Positions 1 to 7,430 of a stretch of DNA of 7,506 nt are shown in pieces (within the stretch, counting starts at the first letter, position 1; each line of letters opens with the position of its first letter). The position numbers were made by a program, and so were the translations under genes. The notes beneath the pieces are model-generated. The model was given only the letters and a program-made list of their open reading frames with translations, was not told the origin of the DNA and searched no databases. The stretch is from contig CANQEB010000115.1 in NCBI GenBank assembly GCA_947594085.1, forward strand, positions 1-7,506. Direction: 5' to 3'. This stretch comes from an uncultured Lachnospiraceae bacterium (GTDB lineage Bacteria > Bacillota > Clostridia > Lachnospirales > Lachnospiraceae).

Positions 1-513
1 CCATATGCGCAGGCGGACTATGTTGCGGATCCCTTGCGCTATGGCACAAAATCTGTCGCGTACGTACAGAGCACACGGACGCCCGTGGAAGATTTTCAGG
101 AGTTTGTATTGCGCAATATTGCGAGGCTAGACTGCATAGACCTTGTGATTGACGATCTGAAATTGAAGACCGATCTGTGGAAGCTGCTCGAGGAGAAGAG
201 ATCGGACGTTTATATCACATCCTCCGTTGGTCAGCTTCTGGAGATTTCCTACAAGGATTGCGGAAAGCATTCCGGAGTGCGCTTTGTGCTGGAGCAGCTT
301 GGCCTGCCGCGCGAATCGCTCGCCGCGTTCGGAGACGGAGACAACGATGCGCATATGCTCGAATATGCCGGGATTGGGATCGCAGTGTCGAACGCGTCCG
401 AGGCTTGCAAGGCGGCTGCAGATCGGATCACGCTGTCAAACGATGAGGACGGCGTCGCGCGGGAAATCTTCCACATTCTTGAGGAACAGGGCGATATTGA
501 ACTCAAACAGTGA
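1..513 (+). CDS. HAD-superfamily (Cof-like, subfamily IIB) phosphatase, 3' part only
   Basis: The frame is open from base 1 to a TGA at 511-513, giving about 170 C-terminal residues; a TTG at 34 is internal, so the true start lies outside the window. The C-terminal core of a HAD hydrolase is visible: a lysine in GKHSG (bases 262-276) that fits motif III, then GDGDND (bases 331-348), the motif IV acidic cluster that binds Mg2+, then the usual MLEYAGIGIAVSNA stretch and a NDEDGVA ending typical of Cof-type proteins. These enzymes dephosphorylate sugar phosphates, nucleotides or cofactors in the cytoplasm; the substrate cannot be read from sequence. Motif I (DxDGT) and most of the cap domain would be upstream and are not seen. 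The gene ends about 40 bases before the next promoter, with no convincing terminator between. The family call is secure; the specific function is unknown. Confidence 0.88.
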   Translation, partial: PYAQADYVADPLRYGTKSVAYVQSTRTPVEDFQEFVLRNIARLDCIDLVIDDLKLKTDLWKLLEEKRSDVYITSSVGQLLEISYKDCGKHSGVRFVLEQLGLPRESLAAFGDGDNDAHMLEYAGIGIAVSNASEACKAAADRITLSNDEDGVAREIFHILEEQGDIELKQ

Positions 514-553
514 CGCAGGATATTCCTTTCGCCTCAAAGCGGATAAAAAACAG

Positions 554-582
554 TTGAACTCGGCACAAAAAGCGACTAAAAT
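554..582 (+). promoter_or_regulatory. Sigma-A-type promoter for the DUF554 gene
   Basis: TTGAAC (554-559) and TAAAAT (577-582) are separated by exactly 17 bases, and an A6 tract lies just upstream of the -35 element. Transcription would start near 589 and leave a leader of roughly 60 bases before the ATG at 651. This makes the membrane-protein gene independent of the upstream HAD gene. The call rests on consensus match and spacing only. Confidence 0.62.
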
Positions 583-650
583 CGCATTGTGACGAATGTA
601 CTACACAAAGGTTTTTCATAAAAATTACAGTTGACAGAGGAAATTTTACT

Positions 651-1367
651 ATGTTCGGACTGGGGACTTTGATCAACACTGCAGGTGTTGTGGCGGGCAG
701 TGCCATAGGGCTTTTGCTTCGCAAGGGAATAAAACAAGGAATGCAGGACGCGCTGATGGCCGGCTGCGGTGTCGCGACGATTTTCATCGGGACGGCGGGC
801 GTGCTGCAGGGCATGATCGAGATCGTGGACGGGAGCATTCAGACAAAGGGCAGCATGCTATTGATCTTTTCCCTTGTGCTCGGCGGACTCTTCGGCGAGT
901 TTATGGATATCGAGAAGCGCATGGACGCGGTCGGAGAGAAGCTGAAGAGCATGTTCCACGCGGAGAAAGACGCGCGCTTCGTGGAAGGCTTTGTCAATAC
1001 GTCCCTGATCATCTGCGTCGGGGCGATGGCGATCGTCGGCTCGATCCAGGACGGCTTGAGCGGCGACGCGACGATGCTCACCGCGAAGGCGGTGCTTGAC
1101 TTCGCGATCGTGATCGTGCTGGCGTCCACCTACGGTGTCGGCGTGATGTGTTCGGCGCTCGCGATCCTGGTCTACGAAGGCGCGTTGACGCTGATCGCGC
1201 ATTTTGTCGGCAATTTCATCAGCGATGCTTTGATCGCAAATCTGTCCTACATCGGTTCCGCGCTGATCTTCTGTGTGGGCGTGAACGTCGCCTTCGGAAA
1301 GAAATTCCGAGTCGGCAACATGCTGCCGGCACTGCTTGGGCCGATTGTGTATGCGCTGATCTGGTAG
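651..1367 (+). CDS. DUF554 family integral membrane protein (YdfK/YqgA-like)
   Basis: A 238-residue, strongly hydrophobic protein. The opening MFGLGTLINTAGVVAGSAIG, the LGGLFGEFMDIEKRMD region (about residues 77-92) and the C-terminal MLPALLGPIVYALIW are characteristic of the DUF554 family, whose members have about this length. Hydrophobic segments lie near residues 5-23, 36-56, 68-84, 115-133, 147-175, 177-190, 197-215 and 222-238. A charged segment at about 86-110 is the main loop and is probably cytoplasmic. There is no cleavable signal peptide. The start is supported by AGAGGA at 636-641, nine bases before the ATG. The family has no established biochemical role; transport is often supposed but not shown. 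The gene stands alone between two promoters. It uses many G/C-ending codons and looks richer in G+C than the genes to its right. Confidence 0.9.
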   Translation: MFGLGTLINTAGVVAGSAIGLLLRKGIKQGMQDALMAGCGVATIFIGTAGVLQGMIEIVDGSIQTKGSMLLIFSLVLGGLFGEFMDIEKRMDAVGEKLKSMFHAEKDARFVEGFVNTSLIICVGAMAIVGSIQDGLSGDATMLTAKAVLDFAIVIVLASTYGVGVMCSALAILVYEGALTLIAHFVGNFISDALIANLSYIGSALIFCVGVNVAFGKKFRVGNMLPALLGPIVYALIW

Positions 1368-1506
1368 AGATGCAAAATATTTGCACCGTGAGGCTAAAAA
1401 ATTTTGCTTCGCCTGGTTCGTTTCTGTATATCTGGAATGACAAAAATGCCGGCTGAAAAAGTGATAAAGTCAGTGGCAAAAATGCTCAGAAAACCGGAAA
1501 AAACAG

Positions 1507-1535
1507 TTGACTCTGCCTGGAAAATATGTTATTTT
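1507..1535 (+). promoter_or_regulatory. Promoter of the rplU-prp-rpmA operon
   Basis: TTGACT (1507-1512) and TATTTT (1530-1535) have a 17-base spacer. TGT directly before the -10 element gives an extended -10. An A6 tract precedes the -35. Transcription is expected to begin near 1542, leaving a leader of about 73 bases upstream of rplU. Strong elements fit a ribosomal protein operon. Confidence 0.72.
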
Positions 1536-1541
1536 ATCTAA

Positions 1542-1614
1542 GTATGCCGCACAAAGAGGTACAAGCGCCCACGGGCCACCGAATTTGGCGAGTAATGATA
1601 ATGGGAGGTGCCAT
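1542..1614 (+). ncRNA. Putative ribosomal protein L21 leader (cis-regulatory RNA)
   Basis: This is the 5' untranslated region between the likely start of transcription and the rplU ATG. Its position and primary sequence (GCCGCACA, GAGGTACAAGCGCCC, GGGCCACC, then GGGAGGTGCC over the Shine-Dalgarno) resemble, as I remember it, the Firmicutes L21 leader family, in which L21 is thought to repress its own operon. Several exclusive pairings can be drawn by eye. GGC(C)ACC at 1574-1580 can pair with GGTGCC at 1607-1612, closing off the Shine-Dalgarno. CGCC at 1566-1569 can pair with GGCG at 1587-1590. GCCA at 1575-1578 can pair with TGGC at 1586-1589. GCAC at 1549-1552 can pair with GTGC at 1608-1611. 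No covariance test was possible, so the family call is tentative. Confidence 0.6.
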
Positions 1615-1920
1615 ATGTACGCGATTATTGCAACAGGTGGTAAACAGTACAAAGTAGCCGAAGGCGATATCATTAACGTAGAAAAGCTTGGTGTAGAAGC
1701 TGGCGAGGTTGTAACGTTTGATCAGGTGCTTGCAGTAAGCAATGACGGACTGAAGGTTGGCGCTGACGTTGCAGGTGCAACGGTTACTGCGACGGTCGTG
1801 AAGAACGGCAAGGGCAAGAAAGTCATCGTTTACAAGTACAAGAGAAAGACCGGATACCACAAGAAGAACGGTCACAGACAGCAGTACACACAGGTCAAGA
1901 TTGAAAAGATCAACGGTTGA
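1615..1920 (+). CDS. rplU: 50S ribosomal protein L21 (bL21)
   Basis: A 101-residue protein, the normal length for bL21, a component of the large ribosomal subunit that contacts 23S rRNA. It opens [18 protein letters not shown], the conserved L21 N-terminus, and carries the basic L21 signature at about residues 74-96 ([20 protein letters not shown]). The ATG at 1615 is chosen over upstream in-frame codons because it starts the conserved sequence and follows GGGAGGTG at 1603-1610. The upstream codons fall in the leader. The gene is first in an operon with prp and rpmA, and its stop codon lies five bases before the prp ATG. Control is probably through the leader RNA. Confidence 0.98.
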   Translation: MYAIIATGGKQYKVAEGDIINVEKLGVEAGEVVTFDQVLAVSNDGLKVGADVAGATVTATVVKNGKGKKVIVYKYKRKTGYHKKNGHRQQYTQVKIEKING

Positions 1921-1922
1921 TC
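1908..1922 (+). repeat. Perfect inverted repeat across the rplU stop codon, next to the prp start
   Basis: GATCAAC (1908-1914) and GTTGATC (1916-1922) are exact reverse complements around a single G; as RNA this gives a six-pair stem with a CGG loop. It contains the rplU TGA (1918-1920) and ends three bases before the prp ATG, where a Shine-Dalgarno would normally lie. No T-run follows, so it is not a terminator. A role in translational coupling of prp to rplU is inference. Confidence 0.5.
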
Positions 1923-1925
1923 GAG

Positions 1926-2252
1926 ATGATTCGGTTCACAGTGTGGAAATCAGGAGATCAGTACAGGGGCTTTGAGAGCCGGGGACATGCGGGTTACGCG
2001 CAGTCCGGCGAGGACATTATCTGTTCGGCGATATCAGCGCTCGCGATCAATGCAGTGAATTCTATCGAGGAGTTTACCGATGACGCGATTGAGATAGATC
2101 AGACCGAGGATGACGGGTATCTGCGGATGAGCTTTTCCGAAGCGCCCGGTGAGAGAGCAGCCCTGCTGATGGACAGCCTTGTGCTTGGAATACGGAGCAT
2201 AGAGGCGGATTACGGAAAAGAATACATTACCTTAGAAGTTCAGGAGGTGTGA
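1926..2252 (+). CDS. prp: Ribosomal processing cysteine protease Prp
   Basis: A 108-residue protein of the Prp (YsxB) family. In Firmicutes and relatives, Prp removes the N-terminal extension of ribosomal protein L27. The catalytic pair is visible as His21 in GHAGYA and Cys33 in [10 protein letters not shown], twelve residues apart as in the family, followed by the conserved [12 protein letters not shown] helix. The ATG at 1926 begins MIRFTV, matching the usual MI(K/R) start. A TTG at 1917 is in frame and overlaps the rplU stop, but it would add three untypical residues. No good Shine-Dalgarno precedes 1926, so translation is probably coupled to rplU. The stop overlaps the region just after the rpmA ribosome binding site. 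The substrate is encoded by the next gene. Confidence 0.95.
   Translation: MIRFTVWKSGDQYRGFESRGHAGYAQSGEDIICSAISALAINAVNSIEEFTDDAIEIDQTEDDGYLRMSFSEAPGERAALLMDSLVLGIRSIEADYGKEYITLEVQEV
2242..2249 (+). promoter_or_regulatory. Ribosome binding site of rpmA
   Basis: AGGAGGTG is a near-perfect Shine-Dalgarno lying inside the last codons of prp. It is five bases from the ATG at 2255 and fourteen from the in-frame ATG at 2264. The spacing decides for 2255, which keeps the N-terminal extension that Prp cleaves. Confidence 0.8.
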
Positions 2253-2254
2253 TT

Positions 2255-2545
2255 ATGTTGAAGATGAACCTTCAGTTATTCGCTCACAAGAAGGGTGTCG
2301 GTTCTACCAAGAACGGCAGAGATTCTGAGTCCAAGCGGCTTGGCGCGAAGAGAGCGGATGGACAGTTTGTAAAAGCCGGCAACATTCTTTACAGACAGCG
2401 CGGCACAAAGATTCACCCGGGTGTGAATGTGGGACGCGGCGGCGACGATACATTGTATGCAAAGGCAGACGGTATTGTTCGGTTTGAGCGAAAGGGAAGA
2501 GATAAGAAACAGGTTTCTATCGTTCCGGTTGCAGCAGAAGAATAA
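2255..2545 (+). CDS. rpmA: 50S ribosomal protein L27 precursor (bL27)
   Basis: A 96-residue bL27, whose N-terminus reaches towards the peptidyl transferase centre of the ribosome. The core [20 protein letters not shown] followed by [19 protein letters not shown] and [15 protein letters not shown] is unmistakable. The N-terminus is MLKMNLQLF followed by AHKKG. This is the Firmicutes-type extension that Prp removes between Phe9 and Ala10 by analogy with Staphylococcus aureus, leaving AHKKG, the same kind of N-terminus as the unprocessed E. coli protein. Leu at position 8, where S. aureus has Phe, is a mild variation of the site. The gene sits three bases after the prp stop and is followed, seven bases past its own stop, by a terminator. 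Confidence 0.98.
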   Translation: MLKMNLQLFAHKKGVGSTKNGRDSESKRLGAKRADGQFVKAGNILYRQRGTKIHPGVNVGRGGDDTLYAKADGIVRFERKGRDKKQVSIVPVAAEE

Positions 2546-2552
2546 GTAATGC

Positions 2553-2590
2553 GGGCTTCAGATCATATGTGGTTTGAAGCCCTTACTTTT
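2553..2590 (+). terminator. Intrinsic terminator after rpmA
   Basis: GGGCTTCAGATCA (2553-2565) pairs with TGGTTTGAAGCCC (2570-2582) over 13 pairs, including two G-T wobbles, around a TATG loop. TTACTTTT follows at 2583-2590. The T-run is interrupted by A and C, so some read-through into obgE is plausible. The stretch 2591-2691 before obgE holds no convincing promoter by eye; TATATC at 2646-2651 is a weak -10 candidate without a good -35. Confidence 0.75.
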
Positions 2591-2622
2591 CATGAGAACA
2601 ATGAGCGCGAGCCCGTGACTGA

Positions 2623-3987
<1,365 letters not shown>

Positions 3988-3998
3988 AGGGAGGATTT

Positions 3999-4313
3999 AT
4001 GACAAGCAAACAGCGTGCCTATTTGAAAGGACTTGCCATGACGATAGATCCGATTTTTCAGATCGGCAAAAGCAGCCTGACACCGGAGCTCACTGCGGCA
4101 GTCGCGGAGGCTCTGGAAAAACGAGAGCTGATTAAAATCAGTGTGCTGCAGAATTGTATGGATGATCCGAATGAACTGGCCCAGACCATCGCTGAGCGCA
4201 CTCATGCACAGGTCGTTCAGGTGATCGGCAAGAAGATTGTCCTTTATAAAGAAGGCAAAGAGGGCAAAAAGAAGATTGAGCTTCCAAAGGCTTCCAGAAA
4301 GCAAAATGTTTAA
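3999..4313 (+). CDS. yhbY: YhbY family RNA-binding protein (CRM domain)
   Basis: A 104-residue single CRM-domain protein (YhbY in E. coli, YqeI in B. subtilis), associated with pre-50S particles and ribosome assembly. Family features are MTSKQRAYLKGLA at the start, DPIFQIGK at 17-24, EALEKRELIKISVLQN in the middle, and VQVIGKKIVLYKEGKEGKKKIELP at the end, with a basic tail. The usual GxxG RNA-contact loop (GKGG in B. subtilis) reads GKSS at 23-26, so the second glycine is replaced by serine. The ATG is preceded by GGGAGGA at 3989-3995. The position between obgE and nadD is the common Firmicutes arrangement. Confidence 0.95.
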   Translation: MTSKQRAYLKGLAMTIDPIFQIGKSSLTPELTAAVAEALEKRELIKISVLQNCMDDPNELAQTIAERTHAQVVQVIGKKIVLYKEGKEGKKKIELPKASRKQNV

Positions 4314-4330
4314 AAATACGAGGGACTGTG

Positions 4331-4963
4331 ATGAGCGATACAAAGAGACTCCGTGTCGGCATTATGGGTGGAACATTTGATCCGATCCACATCGGACATT
4401 TGATTTTGGCCGAATGTGCCTATGAACAATTTCAACTGGATACGGTTCAGTTTCTTCCCTCCGGCAATCCTCCTCATAAGACCGACCGCACGAATGGGGC
4501 GTCCGATGAGGAAAGGCTGGAGATGGTAGTGCTTGCAATTCGCGATAACCCGCATTTTTCACTCGATGCGGAAGAAATGCGACGGGGCGGATTTACCTAT
4601 ACCTGCGATACTCTGGTTGCGCTCAGGCAACAGCATCCGGACACAGAATATTATTTTATTATTGGCGCAGATTCCTTGCTTTCGTTTGATACCTGGCGTA
4701 AGCCTGAGGTCATCAGCCAAAATTGTGTGTTGCTTGCGGCGGTGCGGGATCAGCTCTCTGTCTCTGCGATGGAACCGAAGATGGAAGAGTTTCGAGAGCG
4801 CTACGGAGCAAAAATATATCTTCTTCAGACCCCCAATATCGATATTTCCTCGACTGATTTACGTTTTCGGAGACAAGAAGGCCGTTCGTTGCGTTACTAC
4901 GTTCCTGATGCCGTACTGAATTATATCGAGCAGAAGGATATCTATAATGACATAGTAATATGA
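4331..4963 (+). CDS. nadD: Nicotinate-nucleotide adenylyltransferase
   Basis: A 210-residue NadD, which adenylates nicotinate mononucleotide to deamido-NAD in NAD biosynthesis in the cytoplasm. The nucleotidyltransferase fold is clear: GGTFDPIHIGH at residues 13-23 (the HIGH-type ATP motif), SGNPPHK at 44-50, FIIGADSL at 109-116, W122 in DTWRKPE, and ISSTDLR at 172-178, the second ATP-binding motif. The ATG at 4331 is preferred over the adjacent in-frame GTG at 4328, because AGGG at 4321-4324 is then six bases away rather than three. The gene follows yhbY by 17 bases and precedes yqeK by 48. Confidence 0.97.
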   Translation: MSDTKRLRVGIMGGTFDPIHIGHLILAECAYEQFQLDTVQFLPSGNPPHKTDRTNGASDEERLEMVVLAIRDNPHFSLDAEEMRRGGFTYTCDTLVALRQQHPDTEYYFIIGADSLLSFDTWRKPEVISQNCVLLAAVRDQLSVSAMEPKMEEFRERYGAKIYLLQTPNIDISSTDLRFRRQEGRSLRYYVPDAVLNYIEQKDIYNDIVI

Positions 4964-5011
4964 ATTGTCGCAGTGTTGAAAAATCCATTTTCCGCGTGGG
5001 GATGATACAGT

Positions 5012-5605
5012 ATGGGCAGCTATAATATTCAAAAGATGCAGAAAAAACTCAAGAAATATATGGATGAGGCACGCTACATTCACACACTTGGTGTCATGTA
5101 CACAGCGGCTTCTCTGGCTATGTGTCACGGGGAGGAGATCGAGCGTGCACAGGTCGCTGGCCTCTTGCATGATAGCGCAAAATGTATTTCAAATCAAAAA
5201 AAATTAAAGTTGTGCCGACAAAATGGTATTCCAATCTCGGATGCGGAGCAAAATGCCCCGTATTTGCTTCACGCGAAGCTTGGAGCCTACATCGCAAGGG
5301 AAAAGTACCACATCAAAGATCCTGAGATTTTGAGCGCAATCGAATGCCATACGACCGGCAAACCGGCTATGACACTGCTCGAGAAAATCATTTTTCTCTC
5401 AGATTATATAGAGCCTCAGCGCTCCAAAGCAGTGAATCTCGCTGAAATACGTCGGCTGGCCTTTCAGGATCTGGATCGTGCAGTTTACACGACAATGCGC
5501 GATACCTTGCGCTATCTTGAGCAGGAGGATGCAAGCCTTGATAATCAGACGGTAGTCGCATATAATTATTACGAAGAAATCATTCGCAGAAGGGAGGAAT
5601 CATAA
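5012..5605 (+). CDS. yqeK: HD-domain hydrolase YqeK, probable symmetrical Ap4A hydrolase
   Basis: A 197-residue HD-superfamily metalloenzyme of the YqeK family, members of which split diadenosine tetraphosphate into two ADP. The expected metal ligands are present: His24 in RYIHTLGV, the His53-Asp54 pair in GLLHDSAK, His87 in LLHAKLGA, His113 in ECHTTGKPAM, and Asp131 in LSDYIEPQR. The pairing with nadD is widespread in Firmicutes. The upstream 48 bases hold only a weak ribosome binding site (GGGGATGA near 4998-5005). The local G+C is low around 5185-5215, where lysine-rich AAA codons cluster. The start is the only plausible one, since a nearby ATG at 5002 runs into a stop. Confidence 0.95.
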   Translation: MGSYNIQKMQKKLKKYMDEARYIHTLGVMYTAASLAMCHGEEIERAQVAGLLHDSAKCISNQKKLKLCRQNGIPISDAEQNAPYLLHAKLGAYIAREKYHIKDPEILSAIECHTTGKPAMTLLEKIIFLSDYIEPQRSKAVNLAEIRRLAFQDLDRAVYTTMRDTLRYLEQEDASLDNQTVVAYNYYEEIIRRREES

Positions 5606-5965
5606 ATGGCAGACAGCACAGCAAAAGCAATGGCTAAAATCGCATATGAAGCTTTGGAGGACAAGAAAGCAGTTGATATCACGATCATTGATATTGGTGA
5701 GATCTCAGTGGTCGCCGATTATTTTATCATTGCTTCCGGCACAAATCACAATCAGGTACAAGCTCTTGCCGACAATGTGGAAGAGCAGCTCGGTAAGGCG
5801 GGTTATCCTATGAAGCAATCAGAAGGATATCGCACAGCGAACTGGATCCTTATGGATTACGGGGATATCATTGTTCACGTGTTTGACGCGGAGAATCGCC
5901 TGTTCTATGATCTAGAACGGATTTGGCGCGATGGGAAGACGATTACAAAGGAAGATTTAGCATAA
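5606..5965 (+). CDS. rsfS: Ribosomal silencing factor RsfS
   Basis: A 119-residue RsfS (formerly YbeB/Iojap) protein. It binds ribosomal protein L14 on the 50S subunit and blocks joining with 30S during nutrient shortage. Conserved blocks include ALEDKKAVDITIIDIGEIS, the VADYFIIASGTNHNQVQALADNV region, YRTANWILMDYGDIIVHVF, and the FYDLERIW segment near the C-terminus. The ATG immediately follows the yqeK stop, and AGGGAGGA at 5591-5598 within the end of yqeK supplies a strong ribosome binding site, so the two are probably coupled. The nadD-yqeK-rsfS order is the usual Firmicutes one. Confidence 0.97.
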   Translation: MADSTAKAMAKIAYEALEDKKAVDITIIDIGEISVVADYFIIASGTNHNQVQALADNVEEQLGKAGYPMKQSEGYRTANWILMDYGDIIVHVFDAENRLFYDLERIWRDGKTITKEDLA

Positions 5966-5978
5966 TTCAGAGGTAGAA

Positions 5979-6785
5979 ATGGCGATAGACAAATCATTTT
6001 TTATAAAAACGATACAGCGAAAAACAGAATTCATCGTGGCATACTGCGGATATACCAATATGCCCTTTGTCCAGTGCGATCCGGATACCTACAATGATCA
6101 GGCCTGGATTTTCGACTCGGAGGAGTTGCTTCAGGAATTTGCAAAGCCTTTTACAGAAAAGAAGATTCTCCTAAAGGGAATCAAATACTTGAACAAGGAC
6201 TTTCTGGGCTTTTTCTCTCTGCTCTATACGATCGGGGTGAATGAACTGGTCTTCGTAAATCAGGCTGGCAGACAGCTTCTGGAGCTCGAAGAGCTGGTCA
6301 AGAAACCGGATTATTCCAGCCTTCCTCTGGAAAAGCAGCCGGTCCTGAATCCGGAATTGCAGCTTACCGGGCTATATTTTATGCAGGAGGCATCGCGCCC
6401 TGTTCCGATCGAGGAAAAGTCCGGACTGCAGGAGCTGGAAGAGGAGCTCGCAGCAAATTTAGCAAAAAGCAGATATATCCTTCCGGTTGAGCTTCTTCCG
6501 GAACCGGAATCTGACGCAGATAAGTTCAAACAGCGCAAATATCGCATCCCAATTCTCAAGAACAAGAATGGAGATATTCTGCAGCCGATCTTTACAGACA
6601 TGCCAGAGCTCTCCAAATTCAACAAGGGGAACAAGTTCAAGGCACTTGTAATTCCGTTTGGTCATCTGTCAAGGCTGCTTGTAAAGGATTCTAAGGGCTT
6701 CGTGCTCAATCCGGCGGGATTTCATATCGCTATGCCCAAAGAGCTGATAGAAGGCCTTTTAAAAAGCTTTAAGACAGAAAATTGA
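5979..6785 (+). CDS. SseB family protein of unknown function
   Basis: A 268-residue soluble protein with no signal peptide or membrane segment. The C-terminal part (about 188-258) matches the SseB N-terminal-domain family: PIFTDMPELSKFNKGNKFKA, then ALVIPFGHLSRLLVKDSKG and FVLNPAGFHIAMPKELIE. An upstream segment (about 42-98: WIFDSEELLQEFAKPFTEKK then GVNELVFVNQAG) appears to be a diverged second copy of the same fold, so the protein may carry two SseB-like domains joined by a charged linker (about 105-185). The biochemical role of such stand-alone Clostridia proteins is not established; despite the name, nothing suggests a secretion substrate. AGAGGT at 5969-5974 precedes the ATG. The gene is 13 bases after rsfS, so it is probably the last of that operon. 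It converges on lexA with two bases between stops. Confidence 0.8.
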   Translation: MAIDKSFFIKTIQRKTEFIVAYCGYTNMPFVQCDPDTYNDQAWIFDSEELLQEFAKPFTEKKILLKGIKYLNKDFLGFFSLLYTIGVNELVFVNQAGRQLLELEELVKKPDYSSLPLEKQPVLNPELQLTGLYFMQEASRPVPIEEKSGLQELEEELAANLAKSRYILPVELLPEPESDADKFKQRKYRIPILKNKNGDILQPIFTDMPELSKFNKGNKFKALVIPFGHLSRLLVKDSKGFVLNPAGFHIAMPKELIEGLLKSFKTEN

Positions 6786-6787
6786 TC

Positions 6788-7399
6788 TTAGAAAAAGCGG
6801 AATACACCGAATACTTTCCCGAGGATCTGGAGACTGTCCACGATGATTGGATCCATGGAATCATTCTCAGGCTGTAAGCGATAGTGGCCGTTCTCCTTGT
6901 AGAAGGTCTTGACCGTGGCGGAATCGTCGACCAGGGCGACGACGATGTCCCCGTTGTGGGCGGTGGACTGTTGACGGACGATGACTCGGTCGCCGTCCAT
7001 GATCCCGGCATTGATCATGCTTTCTCCCTTGACGCGCAAAATGAAAGACTGATCGTTCGGCATGTATTCTGCCGGAATTGGGAAATAGCTGTCGATATTT
7101 TGCTCGGCAAGGATCGGCTGCCCAGCGGCCACCGTGCCTACCACCGGGACATTCACCATCTCTCTGCGCAGCATATTGAAGGAGTCATCTAAGATCTCGA
7201 TTGCCCGTGGCTTCGTCGGGTCCCGACGGATGTAGCCGTTCTTCTCGAGCGACTCTAAGTGGGAGTGGACAGAAGAAGTGGATTTTAATCCCACTGTTTG
7301 ACAGATTTCACGCACAGTTGGCGGAAAGCCGCGCTCTAAAATCTCATTTTTTATATAATTGAGGATTTCCTCCTGCTTATTCGTGATCCTACCTGCCAT
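6788..7399 (-). CDS. lexA: SOS response transcriptional repressor LexA
   Basis: A 203-residue LexA, complete. The N-terminal winged helix-turn-helix covers about residues 1-70 ([23 protein letters not shown] with [15 protein letters not shown]). The C-terminal S24-type autoprotease domain carries the cleavage site Ala92-Gly93 in GTVAAGQP, nucleophile Ser127 in VKGESM and general base Lys164 in ATVKTFY. The distances (35 and 37 residues) are the same as in E. coli LexA (84, 119, 156). RecA filaments would trigger self-cleavage and release the SOS genes. The ATG (complement of 7397-7399) follows GGGAGGA on the minus strand seven bases upstream. The promoter shows LexA-box-like palindromes, so autoregulation is expected. 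The gene runs opposite to all others in the window. Confidence 0.98.
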   Translation of the reverse strand: MAGRITNKQEEILNYIKNEILERGFPPTVREICQTVGLKSTSSVHSHLESLEKNGYIRRDPTKPRAIEILDDSFNMLRREMVNVPVVGTVAAGQPILAEQNIDSYFPIPAEYMPNDQSFILRVKGESMINAGIMDGDRVIVRQQSTAHNGDIVVALVDDSATVKTFYKENGHYRLQPENDSMDPIIVDSLQILGKVFGVFRFF

Positions 7400-7413
7400 G
7401 ATATGTTCCTCCC

Positions 7414-7425
7414 GTACATATGTTT
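7414..7425. promoter_or_regulatory. LexA box 2, at the lexA transcription start
   Basis: GTACATATGTTT shares the ACATATGT core with box 1, and its centre is 23 bases from that of box 1. It overlaps the expected start of transcription and lies just upstream of the lexA ribosome binding site. The outer bases match the consensus less well. Confidence 0.55.
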
Positions 7426-7430
7426 TTTTA

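Noticed and set aside
631..636. Perfect TTGACA -35 hexamer just before the DUF554 gene
   Set aside because: At 17 bases spacing the -10 would fall inside the coding sequence at 654-659 (TTCGGA), which is no match. The region overlaps the AGAGGA ribosome binding site, so it is better explained by that.
1371..1414. Possible terminator after the DUF554 gene: TGCAAA-ATA-TTTGCA at 1371-1385 and AGGC/GCCT at 1391-1414
   Set aside because: The first stem is short and AT-rich without a following T-run. The second is only four pairs with a 16-base loop. Neither is convincing.
1448..1478. Imperfect stem GCCGGCTG / CAGTGGC upstream of the rplU promoter
   Set aside because: It needs a bulge, a wobble and a 15-base loop, and on the plus strand it is followed by A residues; no minus-strand gene would use it.
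4976..5006. TTGAAA as a -35 for a yqeK promoter
   Set aside because: No -10-like hexamer lies at 16-18 bases, and the gene fits in the surrounding operon.
6849..6870. Inverted repeat ATGATT / AATCAT around GGATCC near the 3' end of lexA
   Set aside because: It encodes conserved LexA residues, has no T-run and is easily explained by codon choice.
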